64,000 nucleotides of DNA from Bryobacteraceae bacterium. Lineage in GTDB: Bacteria; Acidobacteriota; Terriglobia; Bryobacterales; Bryobacteraceae. Where the stretch lies: NCBI GenBank assembly GCA_026129905.1, contig JAHCHE010000015.1, positions 124,001 through 188,000 on the forward strand. The letters are read 5' to 3'. This document shows positions 8,026-15,357 of this stretch, piece by piece (the stretch's first letter is position 1; each line of letters begins with the position of its first letter). Below the pieces are notes generated by a model. That model saw nothing but the letters and a program-made list of their open reading frames with translations, made no database searches and was not told the origin of the DNA. Both the position numbers and the translations under genes were made by a program.

Positions 8026-8565
8026 TCACAGCATATAGCGCAGAATTCGCGCTCGGATCGCGTCCAGCGCCTCCTGGACCTCCTGCCGCTCCTTCTGCGC
8101 GTCGCGCAGTTTCATCGCTTCTTCGCCGTAGGAAGTCAGTAGCCCCGTACAAAGCCGATCGCTCTCCCGGCGAAGCGTCATGATCTCGATCTGCGCCGCC
8201 CGAAACCGGCGAGCCGCCAACACCGCGCAGGCGCGTTCCTCCGGCGGCGCGTCGAGCGGCAGGCAGGCGAACGCCCCTTTCTCCAGCGCCGCTCTGCGCC
8301 ACGGCGCGTCGCCGTTGGGCGCTCCGAACACCACCACGGGCGGCGGGTACTCCTCGTTCGGGAAATGATTGGAAATGGCCTCTCCGCCGTCGCTGGCAAC
8401 GATCACGATGACGTCCGGCGTTTCTCTGCCTGCCGGTTCGCCGCCACACACGACGCAACCAAGGCGCGTCAGAAAATCCTCGGCCCTCCGCCGGGCATCC
8501 GGGTCCGCCGCCTGGAGGAAGACTCTTCCCAGAACGGGTTGTGTGGATGCGGCTGCGGACACCAT
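8026..8565 (-). CDS. receiver-like protein with C-terminal coiled coil
   Basis: I do not recognise a named family for this 179-residue protein. Residues about 14-125 follow the alternating strand/helix pattern of a response-regulator receiver (VFLQAADPDARRRAEDFL, DVIVIVAS, PVVVFGAP, GAFACLPLDAP), but the acidic pocket, phospho-acceptor Asp and conserved Lys are not evident. The tail (about 126-179) is charged and helical, likely a coiled coil. It is read in the same direction as the receiver gene 171 bp upstream. A phosphorylation-independent signalling or scaffold protein is an inference. Confidence 0.6.
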   Translation of the reverse strand: MVSAAASTQPVLGRVFLQAADPDARRRAEDFLTRLGCVVCGGEPAGRETPDVIVIVASDGGEAISNHFPNEEYPPPVVVFGAPNGDAPWRRAALEKGAFACLPLDAPPEERACAVLAARRFRAAQIEIMTLRRESDRLCTGLLTSYGEEAMKLRDAQKERQEVQEALDAIRARILRYML

Positions 8566-8736
8566 TGCTCCCCCGCTTGTTCGGCCGGCCTCCTCCGCCC
8601 TCGACGCGATGAAAGCTCACGCCGTTCTCGCAGAACCTATTCTACCGCGCAATGAAGCCGAAATGCCGCCGTTCTTTGCCCTCAAAAGGCGCGAAATCCG
8701 GATTCCCCTACGGTGACGTGTCTCGCCATCCCGTTG

Positions 8737-9237
8737 TCAGAGCGCCGCTTGAATGTTACCAGTCGAGCCGGCCGCGGCCGCTCGCGCTACCGGTTTCCGA
8801 AACGCTCGCACGTTCTGTTCCTTCCAATGAAGCCAGGCCAGGCTGATGATGCGCGTTACCTCGGCCCGGTCGAATGGCTTGGACAGAACGTCATACGCGC
8901 CGAGGTTCAACACCTCGGCCCAGAGCGAGTCGTCCGCGTTTCGGGAGGTGACGACGACGAGCGGCGACGCGGGCAGGCAAGAAACCCTCTCCAGTAGCTT
9001 CTTCCAGTCCCCGTCCGGGAGCTCCCGCTCGCACACCAGCACCGGCGTGCGGCTCTTCTCGAGTAAGCAACAGGCTTCCTTGCAGTCCCGAGCCTGGTAA
9101 ACTCTCCAATTGGAATGACTGAAGATCGCGCGAAGGCAGGCGTGATCTTCCTGGTACGGGCTCACGGCCAACACCGACACCGTCTGATCTGCGGGGGATG
9201 TCTCCGGAAGATTAACGGTTGGTCCTGTTGACGTCAA
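8737..9237 (-). CDS. single-domain response regulator with Glu at the phospho-acceptor site
   Basis: This 166-residue protein is one receiver domain without an output domain, flanked by short tails. The strand that normally ends in the phosphorylated Asp reads PVLVCERELPDGDW, which puts Glu at that position; the TS of VVVTSR and the Lys of LSKPF are kept. Glu often mimics phospho-Asp, so a constantly active form is possible. TTG at 9235-9237 follows a GAGAGAGG-type ribosome site, and a promoter lies at 9288-9316. It is divergent from the sugar dehydrogenase gene. Confidence 0.75.
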   Translation of the reverse strand: MTSTGPTVNLPETSPADQTVSVLAVSPYQEDHACLRAIFSHSNWRVYQARDCKEACCLLEKSRTPVLVCERELPDGDWKKLLERVSCLPASPLVVVTSRNADDSLWAEVLNLGAYDVLSKPFDRAEVTRIISLAWLHWKEQNVRAFRKPVARAAAAGSTGNIQAAL

Positions 9238-9287
9238 CTTCCTCTCTCCCTGACCCCTGCCTAACCAACTCCAGCCGGTCTTCCTTC

Positions 9288-9316
9288 ATCATGCGCTTCG
9301 CTACCTTTGGTGTCAA
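9288..9316 (-). promoter_or_regulatory. sigma-70-type promoter for the receiver gene
   Basis: On the minus strand there is a perfect -35 hexamer TTGACA (9311-9316), a 17-bp spacer and CATGAT (9288-9293) as -10, about 50 bp upstream of the TTG start at 9237. The -10 matches consensus at 4 of 6 positions. Confidence 0.5.
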
Positions 9317-9447
9317 GCAAAATTCGGCTTACGCGACCGTTAACTGGCGCCGGTTTCCCACAGCATAAAGGCGCAATGGCGAAGCGGCCGGTTACCGTCG
9401 CAAAATTGAAATATTAGGCGCCCATGGCGGGACGCTGAGGGGGTGAG

Positions 9448-11307
9448 ATGCATGTTACGAATCCGCGAATCCGCGCCGCCGCAAGCCTGCGCGCCGCGTG
9501 CTTGCTTCTCCTGGCGGGCGGCGCCGGATCATATGCGCAGCAGTCCTCAATTACGTTGACGCGCGTTGTCGGCGGCCTTCAGAATCCAACCGACGTCCAA
9601 CACGCCGGCGACGGCTCCGGCCGCCTTTTCATCGCGCAGCAAAATGGCATCGTCAGGATCCTGAAGAACGGCGCACTGACGCCGCAGCCGTTCCTCGACA
9701 TCCGCTCCCGCACGGTCGGTCGCGGCGAGCAGGGATTGCTCGGTCTCGCATTTCCACCGGATTTTTCGCGTAAAGCGTATTTTTACGTGAACTACACGAA
9801 CGGTTCCGGCGATACCGTCATCGCGCGATATCGCGCCACCGCCGATCCGGATCGCGCCGACCCGGCCGCCGAGACCGTCATCCTGACCATCCGCCAGCCC
9901 TTCTCCAATCACAACGGTGGCCAGATCCGCTTCGGGCCCGATGGTTACCTCTACATCGGCACGGGCGACGGAGGCAGCGGCGGCGATCCCATGAACAACG
10001 CCCAGAACGGCCGGACGCTCCTGGGCAAGATGCTTCGCATCGACGCCGAAACGTCGCTCGACGCGTACCAGGTTCCCTCGTCTAACCCCTTTACCGGCAA
10101 CCCCGACTTCCTTCCGGAGATCTGGTCCTACGGACTGCGTAACCCCTGGCGATTCTCCTTCGACGCGGCGACCGGCGACCTCTGGATCGCCGACGTCGGC
10201 CAGAACCGCGCCGAGGAAGTAAATTTCCAGCCGGCGTCCAGCCCCGGCGGCGAGAACTACGGCTGGCGGCTGATGGAAGGCATGCGCTGCTTCGTCCCCG
10301 GCTGCGACCCGTCGGGCCTCACCCTGCCGGTGGCGGAGTACGGGCGGGATTTGGGCTGTTCGGTAACCGGCGGGTTCGTCTACCGCGGCGCGCGGTCGCC
10401 CGGCCTCCGGGGGACCTATCTCTACGGCGACTACTGTTCGGGCAATATCTGGGGCGTCACCCGCGCCGGCGACGCCTGGCGCAACGAGCTGCTCGCCTCC
10501 GGCGGCCTGGTCATTTCCACATTCGGCGAAGACGAAAACCGCGAACTCTACGTCGCCGACTACTCGGGCGGAGTGCTCTACCGTATCGAGTCGACGGCGG
10601 GACCGGCCCTGACGCCGGACGCGATCGTCAACGCCGCGAGCTTCGTCCCCGGGATTGTTCCTGGCTCCGCCGCCACCATCTTTCTCGCCGGACTGCTGGA
10701 CTCGCCCGGCATCGTCGCCGCCGACAGCTTCCCTCTGCCCACGTCTCTGGCGGGCGTCAGCGTAACCGTCGGCGGCGCCGCGGCGCCGTTGTATTCGCTG
10801 GCCAACGTTGACGGCATCGAGCAGGTCTCGTTCCAGGCGCCGTTCGAGGTCCAGGGGTTGTCCCGAGTCTCCATTGCGGTAGCCCGCGGCGGGTCCACAA
10901 CGCCCTCCGTCGAAGTGAACGTCCTCGAGAGGCAACCCGGCGTGTTCACCTCCGACGGAACCTCCGCCATCGTCGTCCGCCTCGACAACACGCTTGTAAC
11001 CGAAGAACGGCCGCTCCGTCGCGGTGAACTGGCGTATTTCTACGCCACTGGGCTTGGTCCCGTCGAGAACAGTCCGGGAACCGGCAATGCGGCGTCCTTC
11101 AACGTCCTGTCGCCGGCGGCGACCCCCGTGGAAGCGCTGCTGGGCGGCATCCCCTGCGACGTGCTGTTCACCGGACTCGCCCCCGGACTGGCGGGTGTCT
11201 TCCAGGTCAACATCCGGGCCCCCGCGGATGCGCCGGCCGGCCGCATCCAACTGATCCTACGTCAGGGAAGCGCCGCCGGTCCTCCGGCGACGGTCCCGTT
11301 CGAATAG
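9448..11307 (+). CDS. secreted PQQ-type sugar/sorbosone dehydrogenase-like beta-propeller with Solibacter C-terminal domain
   Basis: A 619-residue exported protein. Residues 1-30 are a signal peptide ending near SYAQ. Residues about 38-390 form a glucose/sorbosone dehydrogenase propeller (GLLGLAFPPDF, FSNHNGGQIRFGPDGYLYIGTGDGG, SYGLRNPWRFSFD, ENYGWRLMEG). Residues about 395-619 match the TIGR03437-type domain found at the C-terminus of many Solibacter exported proteins (DAIVNAASF, LAYFYATGLGPV, VFQVNIRAP). It probably oxidises a sugar with PQQ outside the cytoplasm. ATG at 9448 follows GAGGGGGTGAG. Confidence 0.88.
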   Translation: MHVTNPRIRAAASLRAACLLLLAGGAGSYAQQSSITLTRVVGGLQNPTDVQHAGDGSGRLFIAQQNGIVRILKNGALTPQPFLDIRSRTVGRGEQGLLGLAFPPDFSRKAYFYVNYTNGSGDTVIARYRATADPDRADPAAETVILTIRQPFSNHNGGQIRFGPDGYLYIGTGDGGSGGDPMNNAQNGRTLLGKMLRIDAETSLDAYQVPSSNPFTGNPDFLPEIWSYGLRNPWRFSFDAATGDLWIADVGQNRAEEVNFQPASSPGGENYGWRLMEGMRCFVPGCDPSGLTLPVAEYGRDLGCSVTGGFVYRGARSPGLRGTYLYGDYCSGNIWGVTRAGDAWRNELLASGGLVISTFGEDENRELYVADYSGGVLYRIESTAGPALTPDAIVNAASFVPGIVPGSAATIFLAGLLDSPGIVAADSFPLPTSLAGVSVTVGGAAAPLYSLANVDGIEQVSFQAPFEVQGLSRVSIAVARGGSTTPSVEVNVLERQPGVFTSDGTSAIVVRLDNTLVTEERPLRRGELAYFYATGLGPVENSPGTGNAASFNVLSPAATPVEALLGGIPCDVLFTGLAPGLAGVFQVNIRAPADAPAGRIQLILRQGSAAGPPATVPFE

Positions 11308-11446
11308 GCCGCCGTCACTTCCTGCGCCAACCGCCGCTGACTTCGGCGCCTTCGCTGGTCGACGTCGCGATGCTGCCCCCAGTGTGCGGCGCCGGCGGAA
11401 AGCGAGGACCTCCATTCCCGCATACAATGTTTGGTGATTTCACCCC

Positions 11447-12607
11447 ATGAACCAGACTGCTGAGGTTGTCATCGTCGGCGGCGGCATCGTCGGCTCCAGC
11501 GTCGCCTACCATCTCGCCGAAGCCGGAGTCCGCGACGTCCTCGTGCTGGAACGCGAGCCCCACCAGGGCATGGGCTCCACCGGAAAGAGCATGGGCGGCG
11601 TGCGCGCCCAGTTCTCATCGGAATTGAACATCCGCCTCTCCATGTACTCGATCGCCTTCTTCCGTTGCTTCGACGAAGTAGTTGGTCATCCCTCCGGCTA
11701 CAGGCCCCAAGGCTACCTGTTCCTGGCCACCCGCCCGGCCCACATGGATTATCTGGCCCGCACGTTCGAACTCCAGACCTCCCTCGGGCTCCGGACGGTG
11801 CGCCGCATCGCCACTGCCGAGATTGCGGAGATGGTTCCGCAGGTTCGCACCGACGACGTTCTTGGCGGCAGTTTCTGCTCCACCGACGGCTTCGTCGATC
11901 CGCACAGCGTGATGACCGGCTTCATGGCGCGGGCGCGCGACCGCGGCGTCCGGCTGATGCGGGAGACCCGCGTCACCGGCCTCGGACTCGACGCGCGCGG
12001 CATCGCGGCGGTGCAAACCACGGCTGGTCCTATCGCCACCCGCGCCGCCGTGAACTGCGCCGGCGCCTGGTCCGCCGCCGTGGCCGCCTGCGCCGGCGTC
12101 GACCTCCCCGTCAAGCCGCTCCGTCGAATGCTGGTCCCCACTGAACCCACCGGCCTCATCGCCCGGTCCGCCCCCATGGTCATCGACATGACCAACGGCT
12201 TTCACTTCCGGCCCGAAGGCCTCGGTTTGCTCCTGGCGTGGAACGACCCCGACGAAACGCCCGGCTTCAAGACCAGCTTCGATTCGGCCTTCGTCGAAAA
12301 AATCCTCGACCGCGCGGTCGAGCGCGTCCCCGGCATGGCCGACGTGGAGGTGAACCCCGCGCGCGGTTGGGCTGGTCTCTACGAGATGACGCCGGACCAC
12401 TACCCGGTCCTCGGCCCGGTGAACGAAGTCCCCGGCTTCTTCATCGCCACCGGCTTCAGCGGCCACGGCGTCATGCACTCGCCCGCCACCGGCAAGATCC
12501 TCGCCGATCTCATCGTGAGAGGCGAGACGGATGTCGTCGACGCCCGCCTCCTCAACGTCTCGCGCTTCCGTGAAGGCAAACTGCTGGAAGAAATGGCCGT
12601 CTTATGA
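11447..12607 (+). CDS. FAD-dependent oxidoreductase, sarcosine oxidase beta/DAO family
   Basis: The 386-residue flavoprotein begins with an FAD-binding Rossmann fold, VVIVGGGIVGSSVAYHLAEAG, followed by a conserved GSTGKSMGGVRAQFS segment. The C-terminus has the DAO signature GWAGLYEMTPDHYPVLGPV and GFSGHGVMHSPATGK. Relatives oxidise the N-methyl or amine group of amino acids such as sarcosine, proline or dimethylglycine. The gene stands alone in its orientation, so the substrate is unknown. Confidence 0.85.
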   Translation: MNQTAEVVIVGGGIVGSSVAYHLAEAGVRDVLVLEREPHQGMGSTGKSMGGVRAQFSSELNIRLSMYSIAFFRCFDEVVGHPSGYRPQGYLFLATRPAHMDYLARTFELQTSLGLRTVRRIATAEIAEMVPQVRTDDVLGGSFCSTDGFVDPHSVMTGFMARARDRGVRLMRETRVTGLGLDARGIAAVQTTAGPIATRAAVNCAGAWSAAVAACAGVDLPVKPLRRMLVPTEPTGLIARSAPMVIDMTNGFHFRPEGLGLLLAWNDPDETPGFKTSFDSAFVEKILDRAVERVPGMADVEVNPARGWAGLYEMTPDHYPVLGPVNEVPGFFIATGFSGHGVMHSPATGKILADLIVRGETDVVDARLLNVSRFREGKLLEEMAVL

Positions 12608-12624
12608 ACTGCGGAGCGGGTCGC

Positions 12625-13950
12625 CTACCGGACCATTACCGTCCGCGGCGCTGAGACCGTTTGGCCGAACTTCACCACCAGCTCCCGCGCGCCGCGCGGC
12701 ATCCCGGACCCCAGCTTGACGTTCACCTGCCGCGCGCCGTTCTTGTCGGGCTCGCCGACGAAGGCGTTCTCCACGCGCTCGCCATCCAGGTAGATCCGGA
12801 TGTTGCTTTGATCCGCGTTTTCGCCCAGGCCCGCGATCCAGCAACTGGCGAATGTCGCTTCCCCGGCGAGTTCCACCTCGTTTTCGATCCACGTCCGGCT
12901 GTCGCGCACACCGTTGACCACGATTTCGTCCGAGCGCGGCGCCATGTCCACCGCGATCCGCGCCGGTTCGCTGTAGCCGGAATCGCGCAGCCTCGCCCGC
13001 GCCTCTCTCCAACCCGCGCTCAACCCAGGCGGCAGCCGCGAGTTCGCCTGCCATACGCCGCCTTCCACCGGTCGGAGATAGATAGTGGGAACGCCGAATC
13101 CGTCCACTTCCAGCAGAACGTCCTCTTTCTTCGCTCCCTCCGGCAAGCCGGTGAGCCACCAGGCCAGGTACTCCTCGCGGCTTGTATAGAAGTTGACGCC
13201 GCCGTTCCAGCCGTGTCTCACGCCGCGAAGTCCCGGGGCATCGCGCCGCAGGTTCTGCGGAACAGGCTCATGACGCCGGTGGCACGCCACGGCGACGTTG
13301 TAGGAATGCGTTTCCAGTATCTCGAGCCGCGCAAAACCCGCCGCCCGGCAAAGCGCGAGCAGCGCGCCGACCGTCGGCCCGAACCAGTTGTCCTGGTGCC
13401 CTCCAAGCTCGTCCGTCTCGTAAAATTCCAGCGTCGGAACGTCCTCCGGCACCTCGCGGAAGGTGGCGCCGTTGGTGACGAACGAATCGACGATCGCCAC
13501 TTCTTTGGTCATCGCGCACGCCATCTCCAGCGCCAGCAGCGGGTGCTTCAGGTGGTACAGCACGCCCAGAAAAAACACGTAGTCGAACGGCTCAAATCCT
13601 TCCTTCGGCAGGTCGAAGAAGTCCAGGACCTTGTAGTCCACCCGCGACCCCAGCTTCTTATGCATGCGCAGGAAGTTCGGGATCTCGACGCAATCGATCG
13701 CCGTCACCGCCGCGCCGTGCCGCTCGGCTTCAAAGCTGAACCAGCCGTCCCACGCCCCGATGTCGAGCACCCTCTTGCCGTGAAGGTCGGACGGAATCGG
13801 AAAGTTACCATATCGCCGCCGCAGCCGATCGAGGCTCTGATGCCCCTCGATCACCGTCCCGTCCGGCAGTTCGAAGCTGTGATACCAGCCCTTCTCCGCC
13901 AGTTCCTTGCTGAAATCCAGTTCCCTGCGCGCCTGCGCCACCCGTCCCAA
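12625..13950 (-). CDS. DUF1698/CmoB-like SAM methyltransferase with C-terminal extension
   Basis: A 441-residue protein. Residues about 15-240 resemble the DUF1698/CmoB methyltransferase group: WYHSFELPDG, then motif I VLDIGAWDGWFSFEAE, then VFFLGVLYHLKHPLLALE. The remaining 200 residues are a strand-rich extension (IYLRPVEGG..., RIYLDGERV..., VVKFGQTVSAPRTVMV) that looks like a ligand- or Ig-like module. The reaction is unknown: true CmoB acts on tRNA, but distant homologues methylate sugars or small molecules. It converges on the FAD oxidoreductase. Confidence 0.75.
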   Translation of the reverse strand: MGRVAQARRELDFSKELAEKGWYHSFELPDGTVIEGHQSLDRLRRRYGNFPIPSDLHGKRVLDIGAWDGWFSFEAERHGAAVTAIDCVEIPNFLRMHKKLGSRVDYKVLDFFDLPKEGFEPFDYVFFLGVLYHLKHPLLALEMACAMTKEVAIVDSFVTNGATFREVPEDVPTLEFYETDELGGHQDNWFGPTVGALLALCRAAGFARLEILETHSYNVAVACHRRHEPVPQNLRRDAPGLRGVRHGWNGGVNFYTSREEYLAWWLTGLPEGAKKEDVLLEVDGFGVPTIYLRPVEGGVWQANSRLPPGLSAGWREARARLRDSGYSEPARIAVDMAPRSDEIVVNGVRDSRTWIENEVELAGEATFASCWIAGLGENADQSNIRIYLDGERVENAFVGEPDKNGARQVNVKLGSGMPRGARELVVKFGQTVSAPRTVMVR

Positions 13951-14029
13951 TACACACCGCCTCCCTGGATTCTACAAAACGATTTCAGCCTGAAGCCGCC
14001 TGCGTCAACGCTTCCCGCGCCGGCGAGCG

Positions 14030-14265
14030 TCACCACTTCCCATCCCAGAAATCCTCCACCTCTCCTGCGGTGAGCGGCCGCTCCCAATCGTCTTTGAGTT
14101 GGAACTCGCCGCGCATGGCGCCGAACGGGGTCTTCGCTGGCCGGCGGACCGGCGCCAGGCGCGCCACCGGCTTGCCGGCCGGTAGATGAACGCCTCCTCG
14201 CCGTCCTCGACGAGTTTCAACAGGCGGGAGAGTTGGGTTTTCGCTTCCCGGACGCTGATACGCAT
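14030..14265 (-). pseudogene. Phd/YefM-type antitoxin, frameshifted, no toxin partner
   Basis: Starting at 14265, frame one gives MRISVREAKTQLSRLLKLVEDGEEAFIYR, shown here as the Phd/YefM N-terminal block. The expected continuation AGKPVARLAPV ... DDWERPLTAGEVEDFWDGKW is in another frame and stops at 14030. One missing base near 14180-14185 would restore a normal antitoxin of about 78 residues. No PIN or Doc toxin follows; the next gene is the methyltransferase at 13950. It is either an orphan remnant or a sequencing error. Confidence 0.75.
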
Positions 14266-14294
14266 AATTCCAGATAAAGCGCGCGCGAATTCGG

Positions 14295-15200
14295 CTATTC
14301 CCTCCCCAGGAACGTCCCCTTATCCAGCTCCTCAAACGCCTCCCGGAGCTGTTCCTGCGTGTTCATCACGATCGGTCCGTACCACGCCACCGGCTCATGA
14401 AGCGGCTGCCCGGAAACCAGGAGAAACCGGACCCCCTCCTCTCCCGCCTCGATCTGGAGTTCGTCGCCCCGGTCGAAAAGTATCAGCGACCGGTTGTCCG
14501 CCTGCACCGGAGGCTTGGTGTCCAGCCATCCGGCCGGCTCGGTCGGCACCGCGAGCGGCCCCGAAGCATTGCAGAACTTTCCCTCGCCGGCGAAGACGTA
14601 CGCAAACGCGTGGCGCGTCGTCTCCACGGGCAGCGTCCTCCGCTTGCCCGGCGGAACCGAGACATCCAGGTACGTGGGCGCCGAAGCCACGCCGTCCACC
14701 GGTCCGGTCTTCCCCCAGAAGTCCCCGCAGATCACCTTCACCCGCGTGCCGTCGTCGTCGGTCACCTCCGGGATGTCCCTCGATTCCACGCCCTGGTAGC
14801 GAGGCGGAGCCATCTTGAGCGAGGCCGGAAGATTCACCCAAAGCTGGAACCCGTGCATCCGCCCCGCTTCATCGCCCTTGGGCATCTCCTGGTGGATGAT
14901 TCCCCGTCCGGCCGTCATCCACTGTACGTCTCCGGCGCCGATTGTGCCCCGGTTCCCCAGGCTGTCGCCGTGCTCGACGGTCCCTCCAAGCACGTACGTC
15001 ACCGTCTCGATGCCCCGGTGCGGATGCCACGGGAAACCGGCCAGGTAGTCCTCGGGAATGTCGTTGCGGAAATCGTCCAGAAGCAGAAACGGATCGAAAT
15101 CCGACGTGTTGCCAAAGCCGAATGCTCGCCGCAGGCGGACCCCTGCGCCTTCGAGCGTCGGCCGCGATTTGATGATTCGCTTGATGGGACGAAGCGACAT
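14295..15200 (-). CDS. pirin family protein
   Basis: This 301-residue bicupin has the four iron-binding residues of pirins: H59 and H61 in FPWHPHRGIETVTYV, and H103 and E105 in GIIHQEMP. Bacterial pirins act as quercetinases or as redox-sensing regulators of metabolic enzymes; which applies here is not visible. The ATG at 15198-15200 follows AAGGAAG; the open frame extends 40 codons further, but that part crosses a palindromic repeat and is not protein-like. The C-terminus (VMNTQEQLREAFEELDKGTF) is standard for the family. Confidence 0.92.
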   Translation of the reverse strand: MSLRPIKRIIKSRPTLEGAGVRLRRAFGFGNTSDFDPFLLLDDFRNDIPEDYLAGFPWHPHRGIETVTYVLGGTVEHGDSLGNRGTIGAGDVQWMTAGRGIIHQEMPKGDEAGRMHGFQLWVNLPASLKMAPPRYQGVESRDIPEVTDDDGTRVKVICGDFWGKTGPVDGVASAPTYLDVSVPPGKRRTLPVETTRHAFAYVFAGEGKFCNASGPLAVPTEPAGWLDTKPPVQADNRSLILFDRGDELQIEAGEEGVRFLLVSGQPLHEPVAWYGPIVMNTQEQLREAFEELDKGTFLGRE

Positions 15201-15231
15201 AGTCTTCCTTTCGAGCTTTGTCAGTCTCGGG

Positions 15232-15349
15232 AGCCTGTATTGAGCATACAGGCTTCGAGTCTCTACATCTTCCGCTGCGTGTGGTGGGGCGAACCTCCAG
15301 GTTTGCGAGCCGGTTTCCAACCAGCTTTGCCTGTACTGAGCCTACAGGC
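15232..15349. repeat. two similar palindromes flanking a double-hairpin element
   Basis: AGCCTGTAT-TGAGC-ATACAGGCT at 15232-15254 is a perfect 9-bp hairpin. GCCTGTA-CTGAGCC-TACAGGC at 15329-15349 is a 7-bp hairpin with nearly the same sequence. They bracket the GTGGGGC element at 15284-15331, in the gap between the pirin start and the stop of the kinase/pyrophosphorylase gene. Confidence 0.7.
15284..15331 (+). repeat. GTGGGGC double-hairpin element
   Basis: Stem one is GCGAACCT/AGGTTTGC (one G-U pair) and stem two is AGCCGGTT/AACCAGCT (one mismatch). This copy lies 27 bp beyond the stop of the minus-strand fusion gene at 15358. Confidence 0.65.
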
Positions 15350-15357
15350 CTCTTCCC

